From Lineus longissimus (lineage: Eukaryota > Nemertea > Pilidiophora > Heteronemertea > Lineidae), in contig NC_088320.1 of the NCBI RefSeq assembly GCF_910592395.1, forward strand, positions 13,640,501 through 13,704,500: a DNA stretch of 64,000 bases, in the 5' to 3' direction. The translations under genes were made by a program, and so were the position numbers. Below, piece by piece: positions 18,324 to 26,357 of this stretch (position 1 is its first letter; the number at the start of each line of letters is the position of its first letter). Under the pieces are notes generated by a model. The model worked only from the letters and a program-made list of their open reading frames with translations, was not told the DNA's origin and did not search any database.

Positions 18324-18411
18324 TTCTTTCTTTATTTAGTAGGACATTTTTTTTTTAAATTACGTTTTTCGAACTTGTTCTTGTGACTTAAGTCACTTTA
18401 GAGACTTTATT

Positions 18412-19563
18412 TCATTTCAATGATTTGATATCAGAAACTGGTAACCATTCATTGAACTTATCACTGTAACCCTTCCACTTCACTAATCCGTATTTCTTGC
18501 CTTTACTGGTCTTGTACCTTAGGATTTTCTCGATCTTGTACTCTAGCTGGTCAGGATTAGGCACATAGCTCAATTCCTCTTCATAGAAATATCCTTGAAT
18601 TTCTTCTTTGTGGTAATCCTCAAGCTGGTAGACGATAGGGTGAGTAAATATGATATGTTTGATTTGGAACACCTCCTCAGTGTAGTTGGGCATGTAACCT
18701 TTACCGAAAATGGACTTGTACTTTGAAATTCTTACACTGTCACCTACTTTGTACTTTGGATCACCAAATGTCTCTTTGAGGTGAAGACCGTAAAGATTGT
18801 ACCACACTGTTCCTTCGTTTTCCATCTTTCTGGCGTCTACAGGTTTCATACCTATTGATGAGTGAAATGTGTTATTGTAGCCGCTGACCAGGTCATCCAG
18901 AACGTCAATCCACTTGTCAGTCTCCTTAGCGGTGAAATAACGCCACATTTTTTCTTTAAGGGTTCTATTGAATCTCTCTACTACTGCTGCCTTCTTATCA
19001 GATTTTGTGGAGAACCATTCTATGTCATTTTCTGTTAAGAGTTCCTTGAAGTGTTTGTTGTAAAATTCTTTACCGTCATCAAACTGGATTTTCGTTGGTT
19101 TTGCTTCCTCAAATATCACTTTAAATGCATCTCTGATTTCTTCTCCCCTCTTACTCTTAACTGCTAGAGCCCAAGAAAAACGACTAAATAGATCTATGAC
19201 TGTTAAAATGAATCTGAAACCCTTATTCTGTTTCTCAAATTTTTGCATGTCAACCAGATCAGCTTGCCACTGTTGATCGATGTACGATACCATTGTCTTC
19301 CTGAAGGTGAATTTCTTAATGGCCGGTTTGTGTAGTTGGTGAGTTGGTAGTGTTTCTAGAAATTCTTTCACTTCTTTTTTTTTAATAAGTTTTCCTGAGC
19401 GGGACTTTGTCCCTAACAACGAAGTTGTGCTCTGCTCTCGTGACGAAGTCATATCTTCCTTGACCTGTTTCCAGATTTTACTCAAAGAACTGTAAGCCAC
19501 GGGACTCTCGGGGTTGTAGTACAAATCCCTTAGATACTGCTGTGTGTCATCCTTTACATTCAT
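18412..19563 (-). CDS. INT: Retrovirus-like integrase with C-terminal chromodomain
   Basis: 383 residues. The rve core runs from about 98 to 215: WQADLVDM gives D102, IQFDDGKEF gives D162, VVERFNRTLKEKMW gives E196, the D,D(33)E triad of Polinton integrases. The C-terminal 45 residues form a chromodomain (EYKIEKILRYKTSKGKKYGL followed by VKWKGYSDKFNEWLP) with the aromatic cage residues Y, W, W in place. Chromodomains in integrases are known to guide insertion to histone marks. Residues 38-58 contain two degraded palindromic repeats (TSSREQSTTSLLGTKSRSGK), upstream of the core. The gene looks intact. Its start codon lies 4 bases from that of the divergent ATPase gene. Confidence 0.95.
   Translation of the reverse strand: MNVKDDTQQYLRDLYYNPESPVAYSSLSKIWKQVKEDMTSSREQSTTSLLGTKSRSGKLIKKKEVKEFLETLPTHQLHKPAIKKFTFRKTMVSYIDQQWQADLVDMQKFEKQNKGFRFILTVIDLFSRFSWALAVKSKRGEEIRDAFKVIFEEAKPTKIQFDDGKEFYNKHFKELLTENDIEWFSTKSDKKAAVVERFNRTLKEKMWRYFTAKETDKWIDVLDDLVSGYNNTFHSSIGMKPVDARKMENEGTVWYNLYGLHLKETFGDPKYKVGDSVRISKYKSIFGKGYMPNYTEEVFQIKHIIFTHPIVYQLEDYHKEEIQGYFYEEELSYVPNPDQLEYKIEKILRYKTSKGKKYGLVKWKGYSDKFNEWLPVSDIKSLK
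19400..19450. repeat. Palindromic repeat, two partial copies in the integrase N-terminal part
   Basis: GGGACTTTGTCCC is followed by GCTCTGCTCTCGTGACGAAG. Both are shortened or mutated versions of the unit, read in frame. Confidence 0.7.
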
Positions 19564-19570
19564 TTAAATG
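19561..19570. promoter_or_regulatory. Palindromic divergent start site of integrase and ATPase
   Basis: CATTTAAATG is a perfect 10-base palindrome. Its first three bases are the integrase start codon (minus) and its last three are the ATPase start (plus), leaving 4 bases between genes. Promoters must therefore overlap the opposite coding regions, or sit at the start codons themselves. Confidence 0.7.
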
Positions 19571-20188
19571 AGTGAAGTATTTATTTACGAGCCACACAAT
19601 ATGTTAATTTCTGGTGTTACCAATTGTGGTAAGACATATTTTGCCCTTGACCTCTTAGAAAAGGAGTATCGGCACAAGTTCCAGAACATAGTCATTTTCT
19701 GTCCAACATATTTCAACAATAAGACATATGAAAGGAAATGGATTTACCAAGACAAGAACGTCTACATAGTTAATCCCGAAGCTGTGGCCAGTAATTTGGA
19801 CCTTGTGCTTCAGTTTGCTACTCTGACCTTTGCTGGTTCTAACACATTATTCCTCATTGATGACTGTGCTAATTTGAGAGACACAAAAAAGAAGGTGTCC
19901 GAGTTATGTAATCTTGCCTTTTCCGGCAGGCACTACAATCTCACTGTTTGGTTACTAGTTCAGAAGTACAATTCAGTTGTCAAGGACTACAGAGAGAACA
20001 TAAGAATTTTAGTATTATTTTTTAATAAGGATGAATCAGCCATGAAAGATGCCTTAGAAGAAAACAGTGTTATTCCTAAGGAGAAAAGACAGTACTACAT
20101 AGAAGAACTTAAGATGAAAAAAGGATCAAAACTGATCATTAGACTACAACATCCATTTGGATTTACTCTTTCACATCAAAAATCTTAG
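19568..20188 (+). CDS. ATP: A32/FtsK-HerA-like DNA packaging ATPase
   Basis: 206 residues, the usual size for Polinton ATPases. Walker A is GVTNCGKT at residues 16-23, Walker B is TLFLIDDC at 93-100, and a downstream segment (SGRHYNLTVWLLVQ) matches the sensor region with its conserved Arg-His and Gln. Known relatives package genomes into capsids of poxviruses, virophages and related viruses. Here it would load the Polinton DNA into a capsid made by the genes downstream. Intact; no palindromic repeat inside. The C-terminus ends just before the third convergent repeat cluster. Confidence 0.93.
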   Translation: MSEVFIYEPHNMLISGVTNCGKTYFALDLLEKEYRHKFQNIVIFCPTYFNNKTYERKWIYQDKNVYIVNPEAVASNLDLVLQFATLTFAGSNTLFLIDDCANLRDTKKKVSELCNLAFSGRHYNLTVWLLVQKYNSVVKDYRENIRILVLFFNKDESAMKDALEENSVIPKEKRQYYIEELKMKKGSKLIIRLQHPFGFTLSHQKS

Positions 20189-20198
20189 TCCCGCTTCT

Positions 20199-20252
20199 GA
20201 TCGAGCTATGCTCTCAGGACTGTGTCCGATCATCAGGACTGTGTCCGATCAG
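20199..20252. repeat. Palindromic repeat cluster at the third convergent junction
   Basis: A reverse copy (GATCGAGCTATGCTCTCAGG, then ACTGTGTCC) is followed by a half copy with CAGGACTGTGTCCGATCAG. It fills the 44 bases between the ATPase stop (20188) and the facing minus stop (20233) and extends into the minus gene. Confidence 0.8.
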
Positions 20253-20691
20253 TTGTCTTAGTCTTTCTAACCCTAGTAAAATAATAAATTATTAACCCTA
20301 AACCACTAAGTCCTAGGATAATCCATAGGTACTCGTATTTCTTCATTTCATCACTAGGTTGGTAGTAATCACTTAATTGTGGTCGCTGAGGTAGTACAAT
20401 AGTTCTTTCTGGATGTAAATGATTGTAAACAGTAAGTGCTGAATCAGTATTGTTAAAATCAATAGAAGCGTCTCTTTCTCTCTTTAATTCAAGATTAACG
20501 AAGTCAATGGTACTTTTCCTATGCTCATCCCATTCTGTGGATGCTCTTTGCAATTGCTCCTGAGCCAAATCATGTCTTTTCACTTCAGTCTCATAGCCAT
20601 TCTTGTCTAGTTTTTTAAAAAGGTAACCGGATCCAGTGAATGCTAATCCATTGATTATTGCAGATCCAAATAACATGCCAATGCCAGCCAT
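20233..20691 (-). CDS. Polinton virion-type membrane protein, unknown function
   Basis: 152 residues; the start is preceded by ATTAAATGG. The N-terminus has a Gly-rich hydrophobic stretch (AGIGMLFGSAIINGLAFTGS), the middle is a charged helix (RHDLAQEQLQRASTEWDEHR), then LSDYYQPSDEMKKYE, then a C-terminal membrane segment (YLWIILGLSGLGLIIYYF) and a basic tail. The same order (Gly-rich start, RHDLA-EQLQ-A helix, S-(D/F)YxPS) is familiar to me from small proteins of other Polintons next to the capsid genes. Probably a minor virion component. The last codons run into the junction repeat (TTDRTQS). Confidence 0.7.
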   Translation of the reverse strand: MAGIGMLFGSAIINGLAFTGSGYLFKKLDKNGYETEVKRHDLAQEQLQRASTEWDEHRKSTIDFVNLELKRERDASIDFNNTDSALTVYNHLHPERTIVLPQRPQLSDYYQPSDEMKKYEYLWIILGLSGLGLIIYYFTRVRKTKTTDRTQS

Positions 20692-20713
20692 TTAATTCCA
20701 ATGAATTTTAATT

Positions 20714-21481
20714 TCAATGATGTGTCCCTGAGAGCATAGCTCGAGTTAATACCAATTGGTAATGTACATTATGACCATTAAGATCGATGATTTCACCTTT
20801 TTCATCAGTTAAGCGAATATTCAGCTTATTGAATCTTGGTTTAAAGGGAATTGCTATTGGTTTCTCAAATGTGTATGCTATTAAATCCCCAAAATTAGCT
20901 TCCTTTATTGGTCTTGTGGTTAGCACATCAGATGCTTCACCATTACTTAATACACTATTAGATTCGATTATGTCACAGTGAAAAACAAAATTGTTAATTG
21001 GTCTAAAATTGATGGGTTTCTCGCTTACAACATCATCCTTACTTTTATTGTCTAAAGGGTAAGGCCATTCTGATTTCATGCCAAATAATTCATTACTTTT
21101 ACCAATAAAATAGATCTGATAATGCGCCTCATTTTTTCTCTTTAGGAAGTGTAAGATGGCCTTACCTGTTGGTTCTTCAAGGTCAAATCTGACAGCACCT
21201 CTACTCATACTATTTTCTTTCAACTTATCCGCAAATACTTTTGAAAAGCTCTGTAGGTCATAAAGACCATCTGGTAGCGTAATCTCTGCCACATCAAACC
21301 CCTTAACTTTGATTCGGTTATTCTCCCTGGCTGCACTTATGTTGTAGAATGTACAAGGTATTACTGCAAAAGTTAAAGTGATGTTACATGCATCTTGAAT
21401 TTCAGTCTTGAGATTGACTGTTAAATCACTTGAACTCTGATCTGGATAGTCACTTGAATCTATGTTCATTACAGTAACCAT
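20714..21481 (-). CDS. mCP: Minor capsid (penton-like single jelly-roll) protein
   Basis: 255 residues, next to the major capsid gene as in other Polintons. The N-terminus (DSSDYPDQSSSDLTVNLKTE) and the following NITLTFAVIPCTFYNI are typical of the first strands of Polinton penton proteins. The C-terminus has NKLNIRLTDEKGEIIDLNGH. The residues after the last strand (VLTRAMLSGTHH) come from a partial palindromic repeat, so the natural end has been altered. Predicted role: capsid vertices. The fold assignment rests on family knowledge and gene position. Confidence 0.8.
   Translation of the reverse strand: MVTVMNIDSSDYPDQSSSDLTVNLKTEIQDACNITLTFAVIPCTFYNISAARENNRIKVKGFDVAEITLPDGLYDLQSFSKVFADKLKENSMSRGAVRFDLEEPTGKAILHFLKRKNEAHYQIYFIGKSNELFGMKSEWPYPLDNKSKDDVVSEKPINFRPINNFVFHCDIIESNSVLSNGEASDVLTTRPIKEANFGDLIAYTFEKPIAIPFKPRFNKLNIRLTDEKGEIIDLNGHNVHYQLVLTRAMLSGTHH
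20721..20747 (+). repeat. Palindromic repeat forming the C-terminus of the minor capsid gene
   Basis: GTCCCTGAGAGCATAGCTCGA: second hairpin complete, first one truncated. It encodes TRAMLSG in the minus frame, just before the stop. Confidence 0.8.
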
Positions 21482-21538
21482 TTACTTAAGCAAATTTTCG
21501 TTTTCAAATTTACCTTTTATCAAATAAGTAAATTATTC

Positions 21539-21775
21539 TTACTTCATAATATTTCTGGGTAGGATTCCTTGATCGTAAAGGTACTCTAATGTTCCATTAC
21601 TAATAGCTACAGTTCCTCCCAGTTTAAGAATTTCCTCTAGGTCGGCCTGACTTGGGGGACCAATATTGATTCTCAAGAACCTTTTCAGTAACATAGAGTA
21701 ACCAATTGTTGTTGATGCCAACAGTAAACTTTGATACAGTGTATTTATGATATCTTTCTTTCCTGGTGTATCCAT
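21539..21775 (-). CDS. Small Polinton protein with hydrophobic N-terminal segment
   Basis: 78 residues; the start is preceded by ATTAAATGG. A hydrophobic segment (LYQSLLLASTTIGYSMLL) is followed by INIGPPSQADLEEILKLGGT and a short tail. It lies between the two capsid genes on the same strand. Small proteins with a PxxxDLxxIxKLxG phrase occur at this place in other Polintons as I remember them, but their job is unknown to me. The start context and position support a real gene. Confidence 0.6.
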   Translation of the reverse strand: MDTPGKKDIINTLYQSLLLASTTIGYSMLLKRFLRINIGPPSQADLEEILKLGGTVAISNGTLEYLYDQGILPRNIMK

Positions 21776-21854
21776 TTAATTACTTAGAAAATCACTAGTA
21801 AAACTCATTTATCTAGTATTCAGTGTTGGAGCGAACTTTTGTTCTTGCAGCACC

Positions 21855-23111
21855 TCAGTGCTGGAGTGAAGCAATCTGAGAATTCTGGATGTTTACCTGG
21901 GCGTCAGAAACCACGAATATGTGCATTTTGTATGGTCCCTTTCCAGATTTCTTTGTAATAGATAATTGAATACCATCTTTTGTGTTCTGGAGCTTCTTTC
22001 CTGATCCGTGAAGGCGATTATCCTCAGAAGTTCTCAGGTCCAACCATAAACCATAGTGATTAGAATCACCATAGTATTTCTCCATGGTCATGTTACAGTC
22101 ATGAGTTTTCTTCAAATCTTCAGACATAAAATGTTTCTTGATCTCCTCCCATTGATCCATCATTCTCATTCCTTCTGGGAACACCTGATTGGCAACACCC
22201 TCTATTGTGATCTGCACTTTACTTATGTTAGGGTTTTCAAACTTCTCTGAATCTCTAGCTCCATCTACATAGTCAGACACAAATAGTAATAATAATCCTT
22301 TAATAGACATTCTTGGAAAGTTGATGTTCTCATTAATTAGTGTTTCATTAGCAGTAACATTGACTGTCTTAAAATGGTCTACCCAATCATAAAATATTGA
22401 GAATCCAGAATTGTACTTGTTACTCAATTGACTAGCAATCATTTTGTTGGTTACGGTATCATATTCAAAACAAATATTCTCTAGTTTGTAGCCCATGCTA
22501 GCTGTGTTTGTGGTGACTATGATTTCCTCCTTTGGTGCTAAAGTTATTTCAATAATCACATCTTCTTGAATTGGAAACTTGTAAAATGGAGCATGATGAT
22601 GGAATAGTTCAAAATCTAATGGTATTTTGTACTTCTTGTCAAACACTTTCTTTAAAGTCTTTTCATTAGCTGTTTCTCCAGTGACATCAGCTTCAGCGAC
22701 TCCTGATCTTAATTCTCTAAGATTTTTTGACTGAATACCCTGAAAAACTCTATCATTTCTTTCTTCTTCTGTAAACCACAGATCTTTAAATGTAGAATAA
22801 TAACTGTATTCGTCAAGGTCAAATATCTGCTCTGTTCCCCACTTAACCACCATCTTTGAAATCAGGTTTCTACCAAGATTATTTACAACACTATTTTTAG
22901 AATCACCAGAAATGGTTACATCAGCAGACAGATAAAGAGATTTAGGTACAAAGAATGTATTCTCTCGCAATGCCGGTATTCTAACATACAGTGTTTCTTT
23001 GGGGTTAGCAGATGATGGGTTATGAGTAATGATATGATGCTGCCTCTCAGCTTTCAAACCAAGTGGAATCTTATGTGCCCTTTCAGTATTTAATAAATAT
23101 CCTGTTGCCAT
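21855..23111 (-). CDS. MCP: Major capsid protein, double jelly-roll
   Basis: 418 residues, intact. The N-terminus ERAHKIPLGLKAERQHHI, the first jelly-roll with FFVPKSLYLSADV and ISKMVVKWG, then DLDEYSYYSTFKDLWFTEEE. The C-terminal landmark is GLWLDLRTSEDNRLHGSGKK, followed by IQLSITKKSG and HIFVVSDAQVNI. The W-DLR-S-DN-LHGSG box is a hallmark of Polinton/adintovirus-like capsid proteins. Role: the hexon-like shell of a predicted icosahedral particle. It is the last gene before the right repeat, with its start facing that repeat, and contains no palindromic repeat. Confidence rests on these signatures, not on a search. Confidence 0.9.
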   Translation of the reverse strand: MATGYLLNTERAHKIPLGLKAERQHHIITHNPSSANPKETLYVRIPALRENTFFVPKSLYLSADVTISGDSKNSVVNNLGRNLISKMVVKWGTEQIFDLDEYSYYSTFKDLWFTEEERNDRVFQGIQSKNLRELRSGVAEADVTGETANEKTLKKVFDKKYKIPLDFELFHHHAPFYKFPIQEDVIIEITLAPKEEIIVTTNTASMGYKLENICFEYDTVTNKMIASQLSNKYNSGFSIFYDWVDHFKTVNVTANETLINENINFPRMSIKGLLLLFVSDYVDGARDSEKFENPNISKVQITIEGVANQVFPEGMRMMDQWEEIKKHFMSEDLKKTHDCNMTMEKYYGDSNHYGLWLDLRTSEDNRLHGSGKKLQNTKDGIQLSITKKSGKGPYKMHIFVVSDAQVNIQNSQIASLQH

Positions 23112-23241
23112 TTTCTATTTATTTACTAGTAAAATTATGTACATGCAGTGAACAGTGCCAACATCATATATCAGGTAAAATGCACGGAAAAAAGCTATTG
23201 ACGTGTACTTTCTGTTGGAATACAGTAAGTCATGATTACAT

Positions 23242-23440
23242 TAACCCATTGAACTCTAGTATTCCCTTACCATTTCACTGCAACGCTTCACTGACCATTT
23301 CATGAATGATAGAATATATGTATTGTGGTGTCTGGTTCTTAGGGGTTTCTAAGCTAATTTGAGACAAAAAGGCCTGTAAGGGCTTTTGTTAAAATAGCTT
23401 AGAATTACCTAGATTCCTACCACCACAATACATATATTCT
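23242..23440 (-). repeat. Polinton right terminal inverted repeat
   Basis: Nearly identical in reverse to 5056-5279, but with one 25-bp unit where the left has two. It has the same terminal palindrome (20-bp arms at 23311-23330 and 23421-23440). Ends ...TATTCT. Confidence 0.9.
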
Positions 23441-23446
23441 GCCGAC
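23441..23446. repeat. Polinton target-site duplication, right copy
   Basis: GCCGAC, as at 5050-5055. Confidence 0.9.
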
Positions 23447-23651
23447 CCTACACTGCAGAGTATCATAGAAAAATTTGATGTCCTCCCTGAGCATTTCAAC
23501 TATCAAAACAATGGTTTCTCTGCAAAAACGGTATCTTTTAAAAAGTTTATTGTCATTGAAGAACTCCAAGTGGTTGATTCTTTGTCTAAAATGCCGTGGA
23601 GCTTGAAAAAAATGGCTGGAAAGCCACAAACAGGGCCTGGTTATCCGCCAT
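23447..23651 (-). pseudogene. Harbinger (HARBI1-like) transposase, N-terminal remnant
   Basis: From an ATG at 23649-23651 the minus strand reads MADNQALFVAFQPFF. A frameshift leads into a second frame with FRQRINHLEFFNDNKLFKRY and RFCRETIVLIVEMLREDIKF, the helical N-terminal part of HARBI1-type transposases. The DDE domain is absent: the sequence is cut at the Polinton side. This supports an internally deleted Harbinger copy before the Polinton arrived. Confidence 0.65.
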
Positions 23652-23821
23652 TTTGTTCAGCTAACTCCAAAACAGGGATTTATCTTGGAGTTAAGAGGTC
23701 AGTTAAAGTTAGCATTAACTTAACGCTACTTTTAAATTATTTTCTTTCTTGCAACCCAAATTAACTTTTTGGAGTTAAGTTAACGCCAAGATAAACTAAC
23801 ATTGATTTTTTACTATTTTTT

Positions 23822-23840
23822 ACTTTTGTGCAACCGGGCC
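23822..23840 (-). repeat. Harbinger right terminal inverted repeat
   Basis: Reverse complement of 4506-4524, followed by CTG at 23841-23843. Confidence 0.85.
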
Positions 23841-23843
23841 CTG

Positions 23844-24311
23844 GTCTGCATGCCTGCATGGTTGAACATAATCATCGTCTTATTGGCAAATCGGGTAGCA
23901 GGGATGCTGGTCAGATAGAAATCATGATGAAATGCGACCTGTGGTGTTTTTGCCTCTCATCTTACTCTTCGTGATAACCAACGCACGGAAGTTCTTGTTG
24001 GAGTGCGGCTTATATCACTTTGATAAAAAACGACCTAAATTTCATGGAATTGTGCGCCATAGTTGGTCTTGGTTATGACTACAGATTTTACCTTCTTTTT
24101 TATCCATATATACTCTAGTTTCATAGATCCGTTTGTGAATATCCGGTCCGTGCAAGCAGACGGCCACATGTTCACATGGTCTCTAAATGCCGTTCAGCAC
24201 GTTCGATTTAGATAGAAAATTGTTTGTTGATACCATCATTACGTCGTTTGAGTAGATTTCGTAGAGACAAGAGAGACAAGAGACAAGGGAGATAAGGTCA
24301 ACGTTCACCTA
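23844..24311. other. Sequence without a supported gene
   Basis: No open frame with a known signature. It may include the 5' side of the L1-like fragment that the SINE interrupts. Confidence 0.4.
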
Positions 24312-24325
24312 TGTTTAATAGTTAT

Positions 24326-24724
24326 CTTCTTCTTCTTCTTCAGCGTTCGCTCTGCACTTGGATGGGTCATTCTTCTAGGAGTAATCCTCATCCAAGGCGG
24401 GATGAGTGTATCCTCTTTGCCACTACGGTTAGGCGCCAATTGGGTTTATTGGCCTAGTGGTCCGACTTTGGCGAGAGAGATAGAGTCCACGCAAGCTACT
24501 CATGTTTCTCACTTGGTGGGGTCTTAGCTTGTCCTGGCATAGACACCAGGTACAAGGAACCTCGGTTTTGAGTCTCATTCGAAGACTGTGAAGAGCCAGG
24601 AATTTTAGTTCCTTGAAAGCCACGCCGGTTCATCCAGACATACGATCCTGGGTTCTCCCGGGGATCGAACCCGGGCCATATTATGTGGTGTCCAGCAGTG
24701 TAAACCACTAGGCCATGAGGCTCC
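24326..24724 (-). mobile_element. tRNA-derived SINE, full length, with 14-bp target duplication
   Basis: TGTTTAATAGTTAT flanks the element at 24312-24325 and 24725-24738. On the minus strand it starts with a tRNA-like head (about 24640-24724) that has an A box (TGGCCTAGTGG) and a B box (GGTTCGATCCC), followed by a body of about 300 bases and a GAA-repeat tail (24326-24340 on the plus strand as CTT repeats). Two related, older copies are at 41614-42146 and 63553-64000. Confidence 0.85.
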
Positions 24725-24738
24725 TGTTTAATAGTTAT

Positions 24739-25092
24739 GACATTGGTGGTTTCAATGTTCCCAATGCTCACTTATTTTGTCGATCACTTAAACTAACCCG
24801 GAGTAAACGGATTATGAGTCTTGATAAGGTTATCCCCTTGTATACTCTACTTGTGTCATCATTAGAAGAATATGGTTGGCAATCTATTTGGTATGGAACC
24901 GACTCCTCTCCATCCTTTTTATGTAAACTTAACCCCACTTTTTGGAGGGATGTATATAGTGCATGGGTGTGTCTTGTTGGAAGCGAAATTGATCGGAATC
25001 CTAGTGCCTGGGAAATCCTACGTCAGCCTTTATTTCACGACACATATATAAAAATCAACCAAAGAAGTGATTTTTACAAAGCTGCCAGTTAG
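24739..25092 (+). mobile_element. L1/Tx1-like LINE, C-terminal ORF2 fragment
   Basis: The frame reads IGGFNVPNAHLFCRSLKLTR, NPTFWRDVYSAWVCLV and AWEILRQPLFHDTYIKINQR. This matches the region after the reverse transcriptase domain in L1-like elements (GGLxxPNxxLxxxAxKLxxxxR, then W-xPLxxNxxIKIxxxxFxxK). The stop is at 25090-25092. The SINE inserted just upstream of it. A 3' end fragment of a dead copy. Confidence 0.55.
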
Positions 25093-26357
25093 AAGGCTGC
25101 CAGTTAGATGTCCGGATGTATTTTCTTCATTATTGTTCATATACATGTAGTGATCCAAAACATCAAATCTAACTGTGTTCATAGCAATGAGTGTAAAATG
25201 TTATGACCCGGACAGTACCTATCTACATGCTTATTCTTTAACATCTCCTTCCCATCAATGCATTAATCAACTTCTGTCGATATCACTTTTTTCTCACCTG
25301 GGAAGTAATACAATATCTAGCGCATCAAGGAGGAATGATCACTCGCGCGAGAAGATTAGAAACACTTGGGTTGTAATCCGTTCTGGGCCTCTTGTTGTCA
25401 TCACAGCATCATCTTGACACAGTCATGCGACTAGAGTAAAACACTGATATGTCATGCTGCTTTAATGTACTGCGTCGACGGACAGACAATGACTGTATTT
25501 CGAGAAATATCTTCAACAATTTTTGTCATTGCAGAGAAGTCGAATGATTCTGAGAAAAGCGGTCATCGCATTAAGGAAAAACTGCGCCAAGCAGAGGTGA
25601 TTGAGTAGGCTGTAATATTGACTGTAAACTAATATCCCTAGTTATTCGCTGTGATAAGTGATATGAAAACTGCCTTGTTTACATCGATAGCAGGTAACAC
25701 TGGGTTCCTGGCTCCTTATCGCGCCTTGTGGCAAACACTGACTGTCCATATCGTGCTTCATTCAAAGCTTTTATCTGAACGCGAGGCCATTTTTAGACAT
25801 GCTGTTTGATCGTTGAATTAGAGGTTGTTTTTCATGTCAGCGCCCTTTTTAGTCTTCCTCGTTCATGACGCCTCCGGGTTAATCGTAAATCCCTGCGTAT
25901 GTCTTGATACAAGATCGTGCCTTTAAACAGTCACTAGGGACAGTGAATTCGAGGCATACTGTGTTACCCAGTAAGACATCCCACAATGCCTCTACTACCA
26001 ATGGGCAAATACAAGATATACACATAAAAATTCATATGAAGTTGCTGTGGGATGACTTGATTGAAGGTGAATGGTGTGATGTTCTTGAACCATCAGCTAA
26101 GGAATATCACTTGCATCATTTTATCGCCCACAATGTGTAATTTGCCGAAGAAAATTCGGAAAGAACAGCTTTGAAAACACCACAGACGTTTCCTGTGTCT
26201 AATTACCTTAACCATGTCAACAATGGGAATGGCTGGGCAGCAGAAAGAAAGAAAGAAACTATTATTCTGAGCCTAATGGATAAATGCTACTTATGGGACC
26301 GAAATAATTCATCGGAAATGATTCCTGTAATGCTTATTACTAATTGAATAGTCGTAG
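25093..26357. other. Sequence without a supported gene
   Basis: Only short unlinked open frames. No repeat family was recognised. Confidence 0.45.

Larger units (their letters stand above)
5056..23440. mobile_element. Complete Polinton/Maverick (18,385 bp)
   Basis: The element begins AG and ends CT. It has inverted repeats of 224 and 199 bp and is flanked by GCCGAC at 5050-5055 and at 23441-23446, a perfect 6-bp target duplication as known for Polintons. It carries the four diagnostic genes: protein-primed DNA polymerase B, retroviral-type integrase, A32-like ATPase and double jelly-roll capsid protein. Gene order: five plus genes, one minus gene, plus polymerase, four minus genes ending with integrase, plus ATPase, then four minus genes ending with the capsid protein at the right end. 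The near-identical inverted repeats and mostly open genes suggest a young insertion, although two genes carry in-frame stops. Confidence 0.97.
4506..23840. mobile_element. PIF/Harbinger-type DNA transposon, split by the Polinton
   Basis: The left end GGCCCGGTTGCACAAAAGT (4506-4524) has a perfect reverse complement at 23822-23840. The flanks are CTG at 4503-4505 and CTG at 23841-23843, a 3-bp duplication that fits the CWG/TWA targets known for this superfamily. Without the Polinton and its duplicated 6 bp the element is only about 0.95 kb. It retains a Myb/SANT-like ORF at the left and the N-terminal part of a HARBI1-like transposase at the right. Inference: an internally deleted Harbinger copy existed first and the Polinton landed in it. 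Confidence 0.8.

Noticed and set aside
8474-20747. Double-hairpin repeat as a hammerhead ribozyme
   Set aside because: It contains CTGAGAGC...GCTCGAG, which looks a little like the core, but the CUGANGA and GAAA strands and a cleavage triplet are missing.
23063-23305. Plus-strand frame at the right end of the Polinton
   Set aside because: Opposite the capsid gene start and the terminal repeat; no signature.
24640-24724. Functional tRNA gene on the minus strand
   Set aside because: A and B boxes are present but it is the head of a SINE with tail and target duplication, and the arms do not pair as a full tRNA.
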